From VXNJ01 sp965249595 (GTDB lineage: Bacteria > Chloroflexota > UBA11872 > VXNJ01): a stretch of DNA of 64,000 nucleotides. The notes under the pieces are model-generated. The model was not told the DNA's origin. It searched no databases and worked only from the letters and a program-made list of their open reading frames with translations. How positions within the stretch are numbered: the stretch's first letter is position 1; each line of letters opens with the position of its first letter. Location of the stretch: assembly GCA_965249595.1 (NCBI GenBank), contig OZ252242.1, positions 930,001 through 994,000 of the forward strand. The letters run 5' to 3'. Below, one piece after another: positions 26,591-35,208 of the stretch. Both the position numbers and the translations under genes were made by a program.

Positions 26591-26860
26591 AGGTTTTGAA
26601 AAACGGGTCCGTCATGCAGCTGGATCAATTCGCTGGGCGCCCGGGGCTGAATCTTTCCGAAAACTAGGCGGCAAGCTCTATTGCTTGGTCGAGCGGGTTG
26701 GGTATTTGGTCCCCGGCGCGGCGACCTCGATCATCGCGAATAAAACGATTAATCCTTGGCAAGAAGAACGGCCGCAACGCCGGTCGGCGCTGCAATCGCC
26801 ATGTCCCGGCGCTTGAACCGGGTTTGCCGGAGCGCCAGCTGGCAATTTAAAAATCGGCGC

Positions 26861-28282
26861 TCAGTAGTCTTCCGGCTCTTCCGGCATCAAGACGAATTCA
26901 GGATAGGCCTCAATCCCCAACTCCCCGGCGTCTTGCCCCAGTTGCTCAACGTGTCGCGAAACACGGGCCTTGAGGGTGACGGCCAGCAATTTCCAAAGCA
27001 AGAACGCAGCGGTAAAAACCGTGACACCGACGGAGGCAATACCCAACAGTTGCACCCAAAAATCGCCACCGCCGACGATGCTGACGGCCAAGGTGCCCCA
27101 GATACCGGCGAAGAGGTGGACGGGCACGGCGCCAACCACATCGTCAACCCTTATTTTTTCCAGCAATTTGAGCCCGGCGGTGCAGATGATTCCGCCGATT
27201 GCGCCAATGATGATGGCCCAATAGTGCTCGACGATGTCGGGGCCGGCGGTAATCGATACCAGCCCGGCGATCGCGCCATTTAATCCGGCGAACAAATCAA
27301 CTCGGGCAAGAAAGAGGCGAGAGACGGCGAGCGCGGCAACAACCCCGGCCGCCGCCGCCAGGTTTGTGTTGACCAGTACGATGCTCATCGCCAGCGCGTC
27401 GCCGGCGCTCCCCAAGGCCAATTGGGATCCGCCATTAAATCCGAACCAGCCAAACCAAAGAATGAACACCCCCAGGGTGACCACCAATATGTTGGATGGC
27501 GCCGAAATCTTCACTGAACCGTCCTGCCGAAACTTGCCCAATCGGGGGCCAATAACCAGCGCGCCGGCCAGAGCGGCCCAGCCCCCGGTGCCATGAACAA
27601 CGGTTGAGCCGGCGAAATCCTTAAACCCCAGTTCGGCGAGCCATCCGCCACCCCAGGTCCAAGCGCCAGTGATCGGGTATATCAGAGCGGTCAGAACCAG
27701 CGTGAATATGAAGAAAGGCCACATCTTGACGCGTTCGGCAAGGGCGCCCGAAACAATTGACGCCGCCGTAGCGACGAACACCATTTGGAAGAACCAATCG
27801 GACATCGTCGAGTACTGGGCCTCGGCCGCCAAGACTGCTTCCAGGGCCCCGTCCTGCCCGGCCAGAAGGGCTATTTCATCAGAGGTTGGCCCATACAGAA
27901 GTTGGATCGAGCCGATAAGGTTGCCAATTTCTAGGCCAAGCAAGCTAAATTCACGACCGACGCCGACGTACATCAGGTTGTAGCCGATGAAGAAATAAGC
28001 GAGGCCGGCGATCGAATAGAGCCCGATGTTCTTCAGGCAGATCATCGAGGCGTTTTTCGTGCGCACCGAGCCCGATTCGAGCATCGTGAAACCGGCGCAC
28101 ATCCACATCACCAGGGCGCCCCAGACCAAAAACGAAAACGTATTAAGTACGTAGTTCGTTTCCGCAGTGTCGGCGGCCGCGTTTTGCGCACCGAATACGA
28201 AAAAGGCGACCACGGCAATTGCGGTGACCGCCATAATCGCGGCGAGACGGCGCCTAGCTAGCGAATGCATCGACTTACTCAA
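26861..28282 (-). CDS. amt: Ammonium transporter (Amt family)
   Basis: 473 residues from TTG 28282, preferred because GGAG sits seven bases upstream; ATG 28270 is four codons later and further upstream codons are probably not translated. A signal-like segment (IMAVTAIAVVAFFVFGAQNA) is followed by the eleven-span Amt core: NTFSFLVWGALVMWMCAGFTMLE, MSDWFFQMVFVATAASIVSG, the AERVKMWPFF loop, DFAGSTVVHGTGGWAALAGA (pore His), WFGWFGFNGGS, and GAVPVHLFAGIWGTLAV with the second pore His. It conducts ammonium/ammonia into the cell. No glnK (PII) gene is adjacent, which is unusual for amt. Confidence 0.93.
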   Translation of the reverse strand: MSKSMHSLARRRLAAIMAVTAIAVVAFFVFGAQNAAADTAETNYVLNTFSFLVWGALVMWMCAGFTMLESGSVRTKNASMICLKNIGLYSIAGLAYFFIGYNLMYVGVGREFSLLGLEIGNLIGSIQLLYGPTSDEIALLAGQDGALEAVLAAEAQYSTMSDWFFQMVFVATAASIVSGALAERVKMWPFFIFTLVLTALIYPITGAWTWGGGWLAELGFKDFAGSTVVHGTGGWAALAGALVIGPRLGKFRQDGSVKISAPSNILVVTLGVFILWFGWFGFNGGSQLALGSAGDALAMSIVLVNTNLAAAAGVVAALAVSRLFLARVDLFAGLNGAIAGLVSITAGPDIVEHYWAIIIGAIGGIICTAGLKLLEKIRVDDVVGAVPVHLFAGIWGTLAVSIVGGGDFWVQLLGIASVGVTVFTAAFLLWKLLAVTLKARVSRHVEQLGQDAGELGIEAYPEFVLMPEEPEDY

Positions 28283-28848
28283 GGCTGCGCTCCTGACATC
28301 GTCAGTTGGTGCCTGGAAATGTCGGCCTAGCCGAACGGTCAGCAAGCCCAGTTTATGGTGGTTGTCCGGCGAATAACCAATGGGTAACCCAGGTTGCTGG
28401 GCGAGGAGAATTTGGACATTGCGGGGTGGATGTCCAAGCGCAAACTGGGCAAAGACTAGGTAGCGGGGCAATCCAATATCCATCGTGAAAAATTGGCCAA
28501 AGCTCCGGGCGATTGCCGGATTCGCAGGCCCAATTCAACTTGGTCGGTGGATATGATTTCCCTGCAACGCCTAAGAGCCGATGCGGCCCGGTTGGCGAGT
28601 CAAAAGTCGTCCGGAGCAGAACCACGGGTCATCGGTTGCGACCGCGACGCCGCCTAGTTTCGACCGCCGCCCGGACCCCATGTTCCGGTCCCCGATAGCG
28701 GGATCAAATCGCCGACCGGCAGAGCGGCCAGCGCCAAGAATCGGTGGCGCTGAACCGATCTTCGATAGACGGAAACCTGGTGGATGGGTTGGATTCTTCG
28801 GCGGGAGCGAACGACCCGGGTGATCAGGATGCTGCGGGCGAACAGCCG
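28283..28848. other. Upstream region of amt, no gene recognised
   Basis: About 565 bp. Frames in both directions are arginine/proline-rich without motifs. No known riboswitch or regulatory RNA was recognised by eye. Confidence 0.45.
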
Positions 28849-29292
28849 TCAATTTTTCGGGGCCTGGGCCAACACGTTAAAGAGGTGCCGGCCGGTGGAC
28901 AGCGCAAGGACGACGAACAGCACGTCGACTATCGGGAAATAAATCAGGTGGGAGGTGACGGCATCACCGGTTTCGCTGGCGGGATTTAGCGTCCAAAACC
29001 ATTCCCAGAAAAACAGGATCGTCAGTGCCACGGTAGCGTAGTAGACGATGTTTACTTGCAGGTGGTCGAGCTTGGACGAAGCGTCAGTTCCACCCGCCAG
29101 GCCCATAATTCGCCGGCGCAGGTTGATAGCCAGGATTAGCACCACTCCGGCAGCCATGAACCAATTGAGAATTTCCCAGAGCGGATATTCGGGCGATCCG
29201 TCATGAATCAGCGGCGTGAACATTAGTAGAAGACCCACCGCCACCGCCGTGACTATCAGGTAAATTCCAACTATTCGCAGAACTAATGCCAT
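28849..29292 (-). CDS. Four-span membrane protein, unrecognised
   Basis: 147 residues with four hydrophobic segments: VLRIVGIYLIVTAVAVGLLLMF (3-24), WFMAAGVVLILAINL (44-58), VNIVYYATVALTILFFWEWFW (79-99) and LIYFPIVDVLFVVLALSTG (115-133). A loop between spans two and three reads GLAGGTDASSKLDHLQ. I do not recognise a family. It stands alone on the minus strand, 557 bp from the amt start, and could be an accessory to amt only by proximity. Confidence 0.65.
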   Translation of the reverse strand: MALVLRIVGIYLIVTAVAVGLLLMFTPLIHDGSPEYPLWEILNWFMAAGVVLILAINLRRRIMGLAGGTDASSKLDHLQVNIVYYATVALTILFFWEWFWTLNPASETGDAVTSHLIYFPIVDVLFVVLALSTGRHLFNVLAQAPKN

Positions 29293-29661
29293 GGCTTTCG
29301 GCGCTCCTCGATCGGCCGGTTACTCGAACATCGATTGGTCAATGCGTAGGGTCCCGGCGCCTCCAACTGCCCTCAACCAGCATATCTAATGCCAGAGACC
29401 TTGCCGGCAGAAATTGGCCGATTTGATACTCAATCATTAAAGATGGCCCGAGGGTATCTATAGCTAAGGTGGGGTGTTTCTTCTAGGCGCTTTGCATGCT
29501 CCTAAATTGCCCGCTCGCAGCACAGTTGGAACAAGAGCAATCGATTGGTCATTCGTCGGGAAATTCAACTCTAATTGAGCGCTTAAACTTACAAGCCGCG
29601 CTGCGCTTCCCGAAGCGTCGGATCTGGCGATTCAGCGGCCGAAAAATTAAAATTCCTATTG
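29293..29661. other. Intergenic stretch before tRNA-Asp
   Basis: About 370 bp, noticeably AT-richer near 29385-29480 and 29640-29660. It should contain the promoters of tRNA-Asp and of the minus-strand membrane gene. No gene was found. Confidence 0.45.
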
Positions 29662-29735
29662 GGTCCCGTGGTGCAGCGGCCTAGCATACCTCCCTGTCAA
29701 GGAGGAGATCGCCGGTTCGAATCCGGTCGGGACCG
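29662..29735 (+). tRNA. tRNA-Asp (anticodon GTC), CCA not encoded
   Basis: Acceptor GGTCCCG pairs fully with CGGGACC. The anticodon arm CCTCC-CTGTCAA-GGAGG gives GTC. The T arm is GCCGG-TTCGAAT-CCGGT with one wobble. Discriminator is G and the DNA continues CCC, so CCA would be added enzymatically. The 3' half overlaps the antisense end of the dedA-like gene. Confidence 0.95.
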
Positions 29736-30497
29736 CCCTTTAGTAACTATTTCGTCGTCGTCAATTTCTTCCGGCTGTGGCCTGGAGACCTTAAATTCGA
29801 GCCCTTCGACCGGCGGCGGCAATGCGGTCGACTCAAGTGCTTTACGCCCCAGATTGGCAATTGAGACGCCATGCTGACGGCGGCTGTAGTAGAGACGGGT
29901 TACGGTGATTCCTACCGCCAGGCCGACGATTGCAGTAAGAAGCGGATTGGCGTAGATTCTCTCGAGCAGTCCGGATACGTCGTGCCAGCGCGAACCGAAA
30001 TACCAACCCAGGCCAGTGAAGAAACTCGCCCAGATCAGTGATGAAATCGCGGTGTAGAGCACGAACTGCGGGTACGGAACCCGTGCCAGTCCGGCAAATA
30101 TTGCCACCACGATCCGCAGTCCCGGGATCATTCGCCCAACTACTATGGCCAAGCCGCCGCGTCGCCGAAACCATGTTTCAAACTGCTCGATGCGATCTGA
30201 ATCGACGCGAATGAAGTGCCCGAAACGCCTAAGCAGCTCCAGGCCCAGCCGTCGTGATATCCAATAGAGAACCGAAGCTCCGGCGGTGGCTGACCCGGCC
30301 GCAACAAGTACAACAGCGACAGGGTGAGCCGAGCCCAGTGAGATTTGGAATCCCATAAATAGGATTGCCAGATCGCCAGGCAATGGCAGTGGCACGCCCG
30401 CCTCCTCGATGCCAATCAGCAGGGCCAGTGCGTAGTACTGGTTGGCCTCTAAGAAGCTGAGCAGGGTTTCTTGGATTGATCCAAGCAGTTCAGACAT
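29697..30497 (-). CDS. DedA-family membrane protein, 3' end antisense to tRNA-Asp
   Basis: 266 residues. Hallmarks: YYALALLIGIEEAGVPLPLPGDL near residue 21, GSATAGASVLYWISRRLG near 68, VVGRMIPGLRIVVAIFAGLARV near 118 (the conserved R.IPG.R.....AG) and FFTGLGWYFG near 157. DedA proteins are inner-membrane proteins linked to lipid scrambling and proton-dependent homeostasis. The tail after residue 225 is hydrophilic, and its last 13 codons (RSRPDSNRRSPP) are read through the complement of tRNA-Asp. That part is probably an accident of overlap rather than a functional extension. Confidence 0.88.
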   Translation of the reverse strand: MSELLGSIQETLLSFLEANQYYALALLIGIEEAGVPLPLPGDLAILFMGFQISLGSAHPVAVVLVAAGSATAGASVLYWISRRLGLELLRRFGHFIRVDSDRIEQFETWFRRRGGLAIVVGRMIPGLRIVVAIFAGLARVPYPQFVLYTAISSLIWASFFTGLGWYFGSRWHDVSGLLERIYANPLLTAIVGLAVGITVTRLYYSRRQHGVSIANLGRKALESTALPPPVEGLEFKVSRPQPEEIDDDEIVTKGRSRPDSNRRSPP

Positions 30498-30652
30498 CCA
30501 ACCTCGCGGTCGCCCGTTTTGTCTTATTACATTTCAAAGGCGGACGGGTTGATTCTAGGAGTGGCCGGCGAGCATTTGGCATCGCGTGTTTGAATTTAGA
30601 ACCCTGCGTTAGCCAATCTGGCCCCATCTATAGGTAAGGCGGTCGGCTGAAC

Positions 30653-33364
30653 ATGTATCCGACGTGCGGCATATCCCGATACTTCGCGATTGTTCCAACA
30701 TTCCTGGTGCTGTTGGCGCTTTTGTTGGTAGCTGTATTTACATTCCAACCGCAATCGACATCCACTGCCGACCATGACACGAATAACGCCAATTGGGTTT
30801 GCAACATCGAACAGGATGACCTCCGAGCCGCGATATTGGAGGCCTTTGCCACTGACCCCGACGCAGTAGACGCCTGCCAGACGGTAGCGGATTCCGTCCA
30901 CTGGGCTGAAATAGACCTGAGCGACCGCAACATCCGGACCTTTGAGCCCGGCCCCGGCGACCTTGACGGATTTAGAGTTAACGGCCGATTGGATCTGCGC
31001 GACACGTCGGTAAGCGTAGGCGATCTGGATCTAAGCGGAGCGTTATCTTTCGACACCACCAATGATGTTCCCGTTCCCGTTGGCAGATTTACAGAGGTAG
31101 CCAGCGGCGATGACACAGCCGGCGGATCTTTCACGATCCTTCTCGATGGCCGCGACACCGGCAATACCGGACTGGGTATCCTGCCCCGTTCGGTAGCCGA
31201 GGGCGAAATACTCTATCTGACGTTCCAATTTGGCGATCGTCCCAGTGGCCTGTCGGCGGCCGCAGAAAATGGTGTTACCGGTTGCAATCCCACGAATGAT
31301 AGTTGTCTGCCGGCTTCGGGCGACTATGACGGTGGGCGAGAACGCGGCGGCGACTCGGTTGAGCGATTCGTGGCATTTGAGATCACGGTCAGCAACCAAA
31401 TTAGTGGTTCGAGCGAGGATCAAGTCGTTCATATCCTTACCTCGTCACGCGATAGCTCCGACACCCTCTACGTGGTGCCGCTCCTGGTCGGCGATGACGA
31501 CCGCGTCGAAGACAGCGAGGACGAGGAAATTGAGGTCACCGGCGTCCAGGTCGGTCAATATTTCAACGGAAAACTAGATACTGCGATGGCCGACGCTACA
31601 CGGTCTTTCGAAAAAGACGGCTTCGACCTTGAATATCTCTTCAACCGGGGCGCGATCCTTGAGGACTTTGACGATGACTTCGAAGATTCACTGACTGTCG
31701 CCCTGGCGGAAATCGAAGTTACCGACAACGACGAACCGCGGTACAGTGTTTGCACGCGCCGTCCGCAAGCTGAGGAAGCAATCACCGATGCGGTTGGCGG
31801 ATTACCCGACCAGCATTCTGTCAACTGCGATGATGTCTCGCTGGGCCTTTTGGCCAGGGTGCCGGAACTCGGTATCTACCCCGACGCCAGCAGCGGAATT
31901 GACGAAGAGCTTGACGGGCTCGACTATTCCGACTTGGAGGGCCTTACCGGACTGACCTACCTGGACATCCTCGGCAATGACATCGAGACCCTGCCGTCCA
32001 ATGTCTTCCGTGATGTTGGGACGGACACGGCCGCCGGAGTCATAACGATGATCGACATACGTGATAACCCCGGTCGTCGCCGTAACACCGGATTCCTGGC
32101 CAGCGACGTGAGCTCATCGCTGCGAACCAACCTGCAGGATCTCCAAGTTATTCGCGTCGACTACGACGAGGACGATGATGATTTGGAGGGAATTCTGCGT
32201 GATTCCTACACGGTCTACGAGAGCGACGTATTGGTTTTTGACGTGCATGTCGATAGCGACTGGCCGGTGATAGCGTTTAACCGGGAAGATAACGACGACA
32301 ACACAATCACCGATGCCAATAGGGCCGAAGCCGATGATTTGCCAACTTCGCCATTGACCCTTGGACGCGACATCAAGGGTGGCGCCGGGAGTTTCGTGGT
32401 GGCGGTCAGGATGCCGTTTACTGGCGATGAACTCCGTGATGACGAATGGTTCAACTTGGAGCTTAGAAAAGGAAACGGCGGCCCCTTGCTGGATTCCGCC
32501 TTGGTGCGTATTCGTGATGTGACCAAGGAACGCACGCGCACGATCAGCACGGCATCGTCGGTGTATTCACCGGCACGCAATGATCGTCCGACACCCAGGC
32601 CGACTCCGACCACCTCGGCGTCACCCCGATTCAGGCATTCGGTAACCGTGCGGGGCGCTCCGATTTACCTGGAGGAAGAAAATAACGCTGATCTCAAGCA
32701 CAACATTCCCAATCTAGATGTGGTCATCAACAACCGGGTTGTTGAAGCCAACTTCGCCAATTTCTACGAGCAAACTGGCAAATTAGAGCGCTGGGGCTGG
32801 CCCACTTCCGAGGTGCTGGTGCTCGAAGACGGAACGTTAACGCAGTTCTTCCAACGCGGCGTGATCGATTTCCACGATGTAGGCTCCGGATGGGTTCTCG
32901 AGCGGCGCCTGACCTGGGATTATGTCGGCGGCTATGCCAGCGACAACGATCAGGGTGTCGAACCACGCGTGACCAATCCCAATGCCGGAAGATTGCTCGG
33001 CCCCTGGGGCCACAAGGTCTCCAACGTCTCAATTGAAGGCGTCAACGTCGGATTCGCCGACTTCTTCGAACGCTTGGGCGGCGTTTCCGCTTTTGGTTTG
33101 CCCAAGACCGATGCACGCGTCGACATTGGTGTCGTGGGACGCCTGCATGCGCCGGGAACAACCTTTGGATTTACTCGTCAGTACTTCCAGGCAGCGGTCT
33201 TTGAATACCATCCGGGCGATGTAAATCAGCCAGTCAAATTGACGCTATTGGGCGATATCTTGCGGAACCAATTGGTACCGCGCCACGAAAGGGAATCGGG
33301 GTTCGACGCCGCTTTCCCATTGGATGCCGGTCAGCGCTACAACGCGCCGAGGGTAGGTGCGTAG
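30653..33364 (+). CDS. Large secreted or anchored surface protein with LRR-like and C-terminal FG-rich repeats
   Basis: 903 residues. An N-terminal hydrophobic span (VPTFLVLLALLLVAVFTF, 14-31) acts as signal or anchor. Residues about 50-110 give a short caspase-like or LRR-cap motif (WAEIDLSDRNIRTFEPG). Residues about 130-350 form an acidic region like a Calx-beta/cadherin-type domain (DGRDTG, ILPRSVAEGEILYLTFQF, EIEVTDNDE). About 360-470 is a leucine-rich segment (LDYSDLEGLTGLTYLDILGN). A Thr/Pro linker (PTPRPTPTT) precedes two copies of a repeat found in Chloroflexota surface proteins: FYEQTGKLERWGWPTSEVL/QFFQRGVIDFH and FFERLGGVSAFGLPKTDAR/RQYFQAAVFEYHPG. It is probably exported and displayed. 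Ligand unknown. Confidence 0.78.
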   Translation: MYPTCGISRYFAIVPTFLVLLALLLVAVFTFQPQSTSTADHDTNNANWVCNIEQDDLRAAILEAFATDPDAVDACQTVADSVHWAEIDLSDRNIRTFEPGPGDLDGFRVNGRLDLRDTSVSVGDLDLSGALSFDTTNDVPVPVGRFTEVASGDDTAGGSFTILLDGRDTGNTGLGILPRSVAEGEILYLTFQFGDRPSGLSAAAENGVTGCNPTNDSCLPASGDYDGGRERGGDSVERFVAFEITVSNQISGSSEDQVVHILTSSRDSSDTLYVVPLLVGDDDRVEDSEDEEIEVTGVQVGQYFNGKLDTAMADATRSFEKDGFDLEYLFNRGAILEDFDDDFEDSLTVALAEIEVTDNDEPRYSVCTRRPQAEEAITDAVGGLPDQHSVNCDDVSLGLLARVPELGIYPDASSGIDEELDGLDYSDLEGLTGLTYLDILGNDIETLPSNVFRDVGTDTAAGVITMIDIRDNPGRRRNTGFLASDVSSSLRTNLQDLQVIRVDYDEDDDDLEGILRDSYTVYESDVLVFDVHVDSDWPVIAFNREDNDDNTITDANRAEADDLPTSPLTLGRDIKGGAGSFVVAVRMPFTGDELRDDEWFNLELRKGNGGPLLDSALVRIRDVTKERTRTISTASSVYSPARNDRPTPRPTPTTSASPRFRHSVTVRGAPIYLEEENNADLKHNIPNLDVVINNRVVEANFANFYEQTGKLERWGWPTSEVLVLEDGTLTQFFQRGVIDFHDVGSGWVLERRLTWDYVGGYASDNDQGVEPRVTNPNAGRLLGPWGHKVSNVSIEGVNVGFADFFERLGGVSAFGLPKTDARVDIGVVGRLHAPGTTFGFTRQYFQAAVFEYHPGDVNQPVKLTLLGDILRNQLVPRHERESGFDAAFPLDAGQRYNAPRVGA

Positions 33365-33755
33365 ACCTACATCTGTGCAATTGGTCGCGCGCAAACTGGC
33401 AAATTAGTAGCGCGGCAATAGTAGACCGTCTTGGCGGATGCGGTTATTGCCGGTGAGATGGGTAAAACGCCTATTTCTCTTCGCGATGCAATCGTGAACT
33501 TGACGTCACCGGCGCGCAGCCGCGTTAGCGGTTGCTGGACCTTGTCAGCCAATCTTTAGAACCGCGCTTTGCGATATTTGCAGCCTGACCGGCATGGAGC
33601 GGTCCGAGCACTGCGGGCCGGGTCGTGGGCGATTCTTGTTGATATTGCGCCCGGTTCTGGCGACGGGGGAGTGGCGCCACGACACGCAAAGTGATTTCTG
33701 CGTACAGCTCCTTTCCCTTGGCCTCCAAAGATCGCGGATTGGGCCACCCACTTTG
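33365..33755. other. Convergent intergenic stretch, no gene
   Basis: About 390 bp between the surface-protein stop and the sulfatase stop. Several short overlapping minus-strand frames exist but lack start signals and family content. Confidence 0.5.
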
Positions 33756-35180
33756 TTAATTCCGGTGGCGATTGGCCAAGTCCCCCGACCGCAGCCAGTC
33801 AAACAGCGTAGCTCTTAGCCGATCCCGCACATCGGCACAGTCGGGATCATCCCAGCGATTGTCAAGCTCGTCCGGGTCTGATTTCAAATCGCATAACATT
33901 CCGTCGGCATGGCCGGCGAAAGTAACCAGCTTCCAACGGTGGTCTCGGACCATGCTGGCAAAGTCGGTGTTGACGATGTAGTAGTCGCGGGAATGTTCGC
34001 TAAAGACGTACTCGCGCCCGGCGGCCCCCGGTCGATCTTCCAGCAGCGGCAGTAGCGATACCGCGTCGAAATCCTCGGGCACGTCTGCCCCGGCCAGCTC
34101 CAGGATTGTGGGGCCGATGTCCATCCATTGAACCAGCTCGTCGATGGTCCGCCCGGCCGGGATGCGACCGGGCGACCAGAAAATGCACGGGGTTCTAACG
34201 ACCGCCTCATAAAAGTTGAATTTCTGGCTGTGGCCGTGGTCGCCCAAACAATCTCCGTGATCGGAGCTAAAAATCACCATGCAGTCGTCCAGGTAACCGT
34301 TTCGTTCCAGGGCTTCGAGGAGCTCCCCGATCTGCTCGTCGATCATGGTCACATTGGCCAGGTAATAAGCGCGCTGACGCTGACGCTGGTCGAAAGTCGG
34401 ATCGGGCAGGTGGCAGACCGCGTCCGGGTCATTGGCCAGCATCTTTTCGCGGGTGGCGCGGTAGACCGCCGGTTGTGAATCCAGTTCCTCCGGGTCAAAC
34501 GGGAGGATTTTTAGATCGCGATCTTTGTAGGGCTGCGTGTAGCGCTCGATCGGGTCGTAGGGCGGGTGCGGTCCCGGGAACCCAACCTGCAGGAACAGCC
34601 GCTCCTGGCGGGGTTGGTAATCTAGCCACCAATTGGCAAATTGGCCAACGAATACATCAGGATGCATCTCTTCCGGAAGGGGCCATTCGTAGGCTCCCAA
34701 TCGTTCGTGCCAGTCGGGCAGCTGGGCATAGCTGGCCCGCGACGGCTTGGTCAGACCCCGTACCCGGAGCGCCTTGTCCCATTCATCCACGTACCAGCGG
34801 TCGATGCGATAGCGATCCTTGTTTTCAACCGGAAATCGCTCGTGGAATCCGAACGGATCTTCCCAGGGGCTGGTGTGCATCTTGCCGACGTTTACGCAGT
34901 GGTAACCCTGCTCGGCCAGCCTGCCAACCCAGGTTTCGGGCCACGGATCCATGTTCTCCAACGTTCCGGTACGCCGCGGATACTTTCCGCAAAAGAGACT
35001 GGCGCGGGCTGGACCGCAGGAGGGCGCGGTCACGAAATTGTGGGTGAAGGCCGTCCCTTCACGGACCAGGCGGTCCAGGTTGGGTGTATCAACATGGTCA
35101 TAGCCCAGCGCCGCGATGGTGTCGAACCGCTGCTGGTCGGTAATGACCAGCACGATCGCCTTGGGTGGGCCCGATGGCAC
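33756..35180 (-). CDS. Type I sulfatase (formylglycine-dependent)
   Basis: 474 residues from GTG 35180. The frame is open further upstream, but the family N-terminus (KAIVLVITDQQRFDTIAALG) begins here and the previous gene ends 28 nt before. The metal-binding Asp is in ITDQQR. The active-site Cys is in the signature APSCGPARASLFCG near residue 53, where Cys is converted to formylglycine. HCVNVGKMHTSPW, FPGPHPPYDP, FSSDHGDCLGDHG (metal ligands) and YVFSEHSRDYY complete the fold. It hydrolyses a sulfate ester; substrate unknown. No signal peptide is visible. It is probably co-transcribed with the related sulfatase upstream. Confidence 0.9.
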   Translation of the reverse strand: MPSGPPKAIVLVITDQQRFDTIAALGYDHVDTPNLDRLVREGTAFTHNFVTAPSCGPARASLFCGKYPRRTGTLENMDPWPETWVGRLAEQGYHCVNVGKMHTSPWEDPFGFHERFPVENKDRYRIDRWYVDEWDKALRVRGLTKPSRASYAQLPDWHERLGAYEWPLPEEMHPDVFVGQFANWWLDYQPRQERLFLQVGFPGPHPPYDPIERYTQPYKDRDLKILPFDPEELDSQPAVYRATREKMLANDPDAVCHLPDPTFDQRQRQRAYYLANVTMIDEQIGELLEALERNGYLDDCMVIFSSDHGDCLGDHGHSQKFNFYEAVVRTPCIFWSPGRIPAGRTIDELVQWMDIGPTILELAGADVPEDFDAVSLLPLLEDRPGAAGREYVFSEHSRDYYIVNTDFASMVRDHRWKLVTFAGHADGMLCDLKSDPDELDNRWDDPDCADVRDRLRATLFDWLRSGDLANRHRN

Positions 35181-35208
35181 GGTGGCTCTAGGCCGACTTG
35201 CCGATTGG

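Noticed and set aside
26756..27283. 175-codon plus-strand frame
   Set aside because: It lies antisense to amt and shows no motifs of its own.
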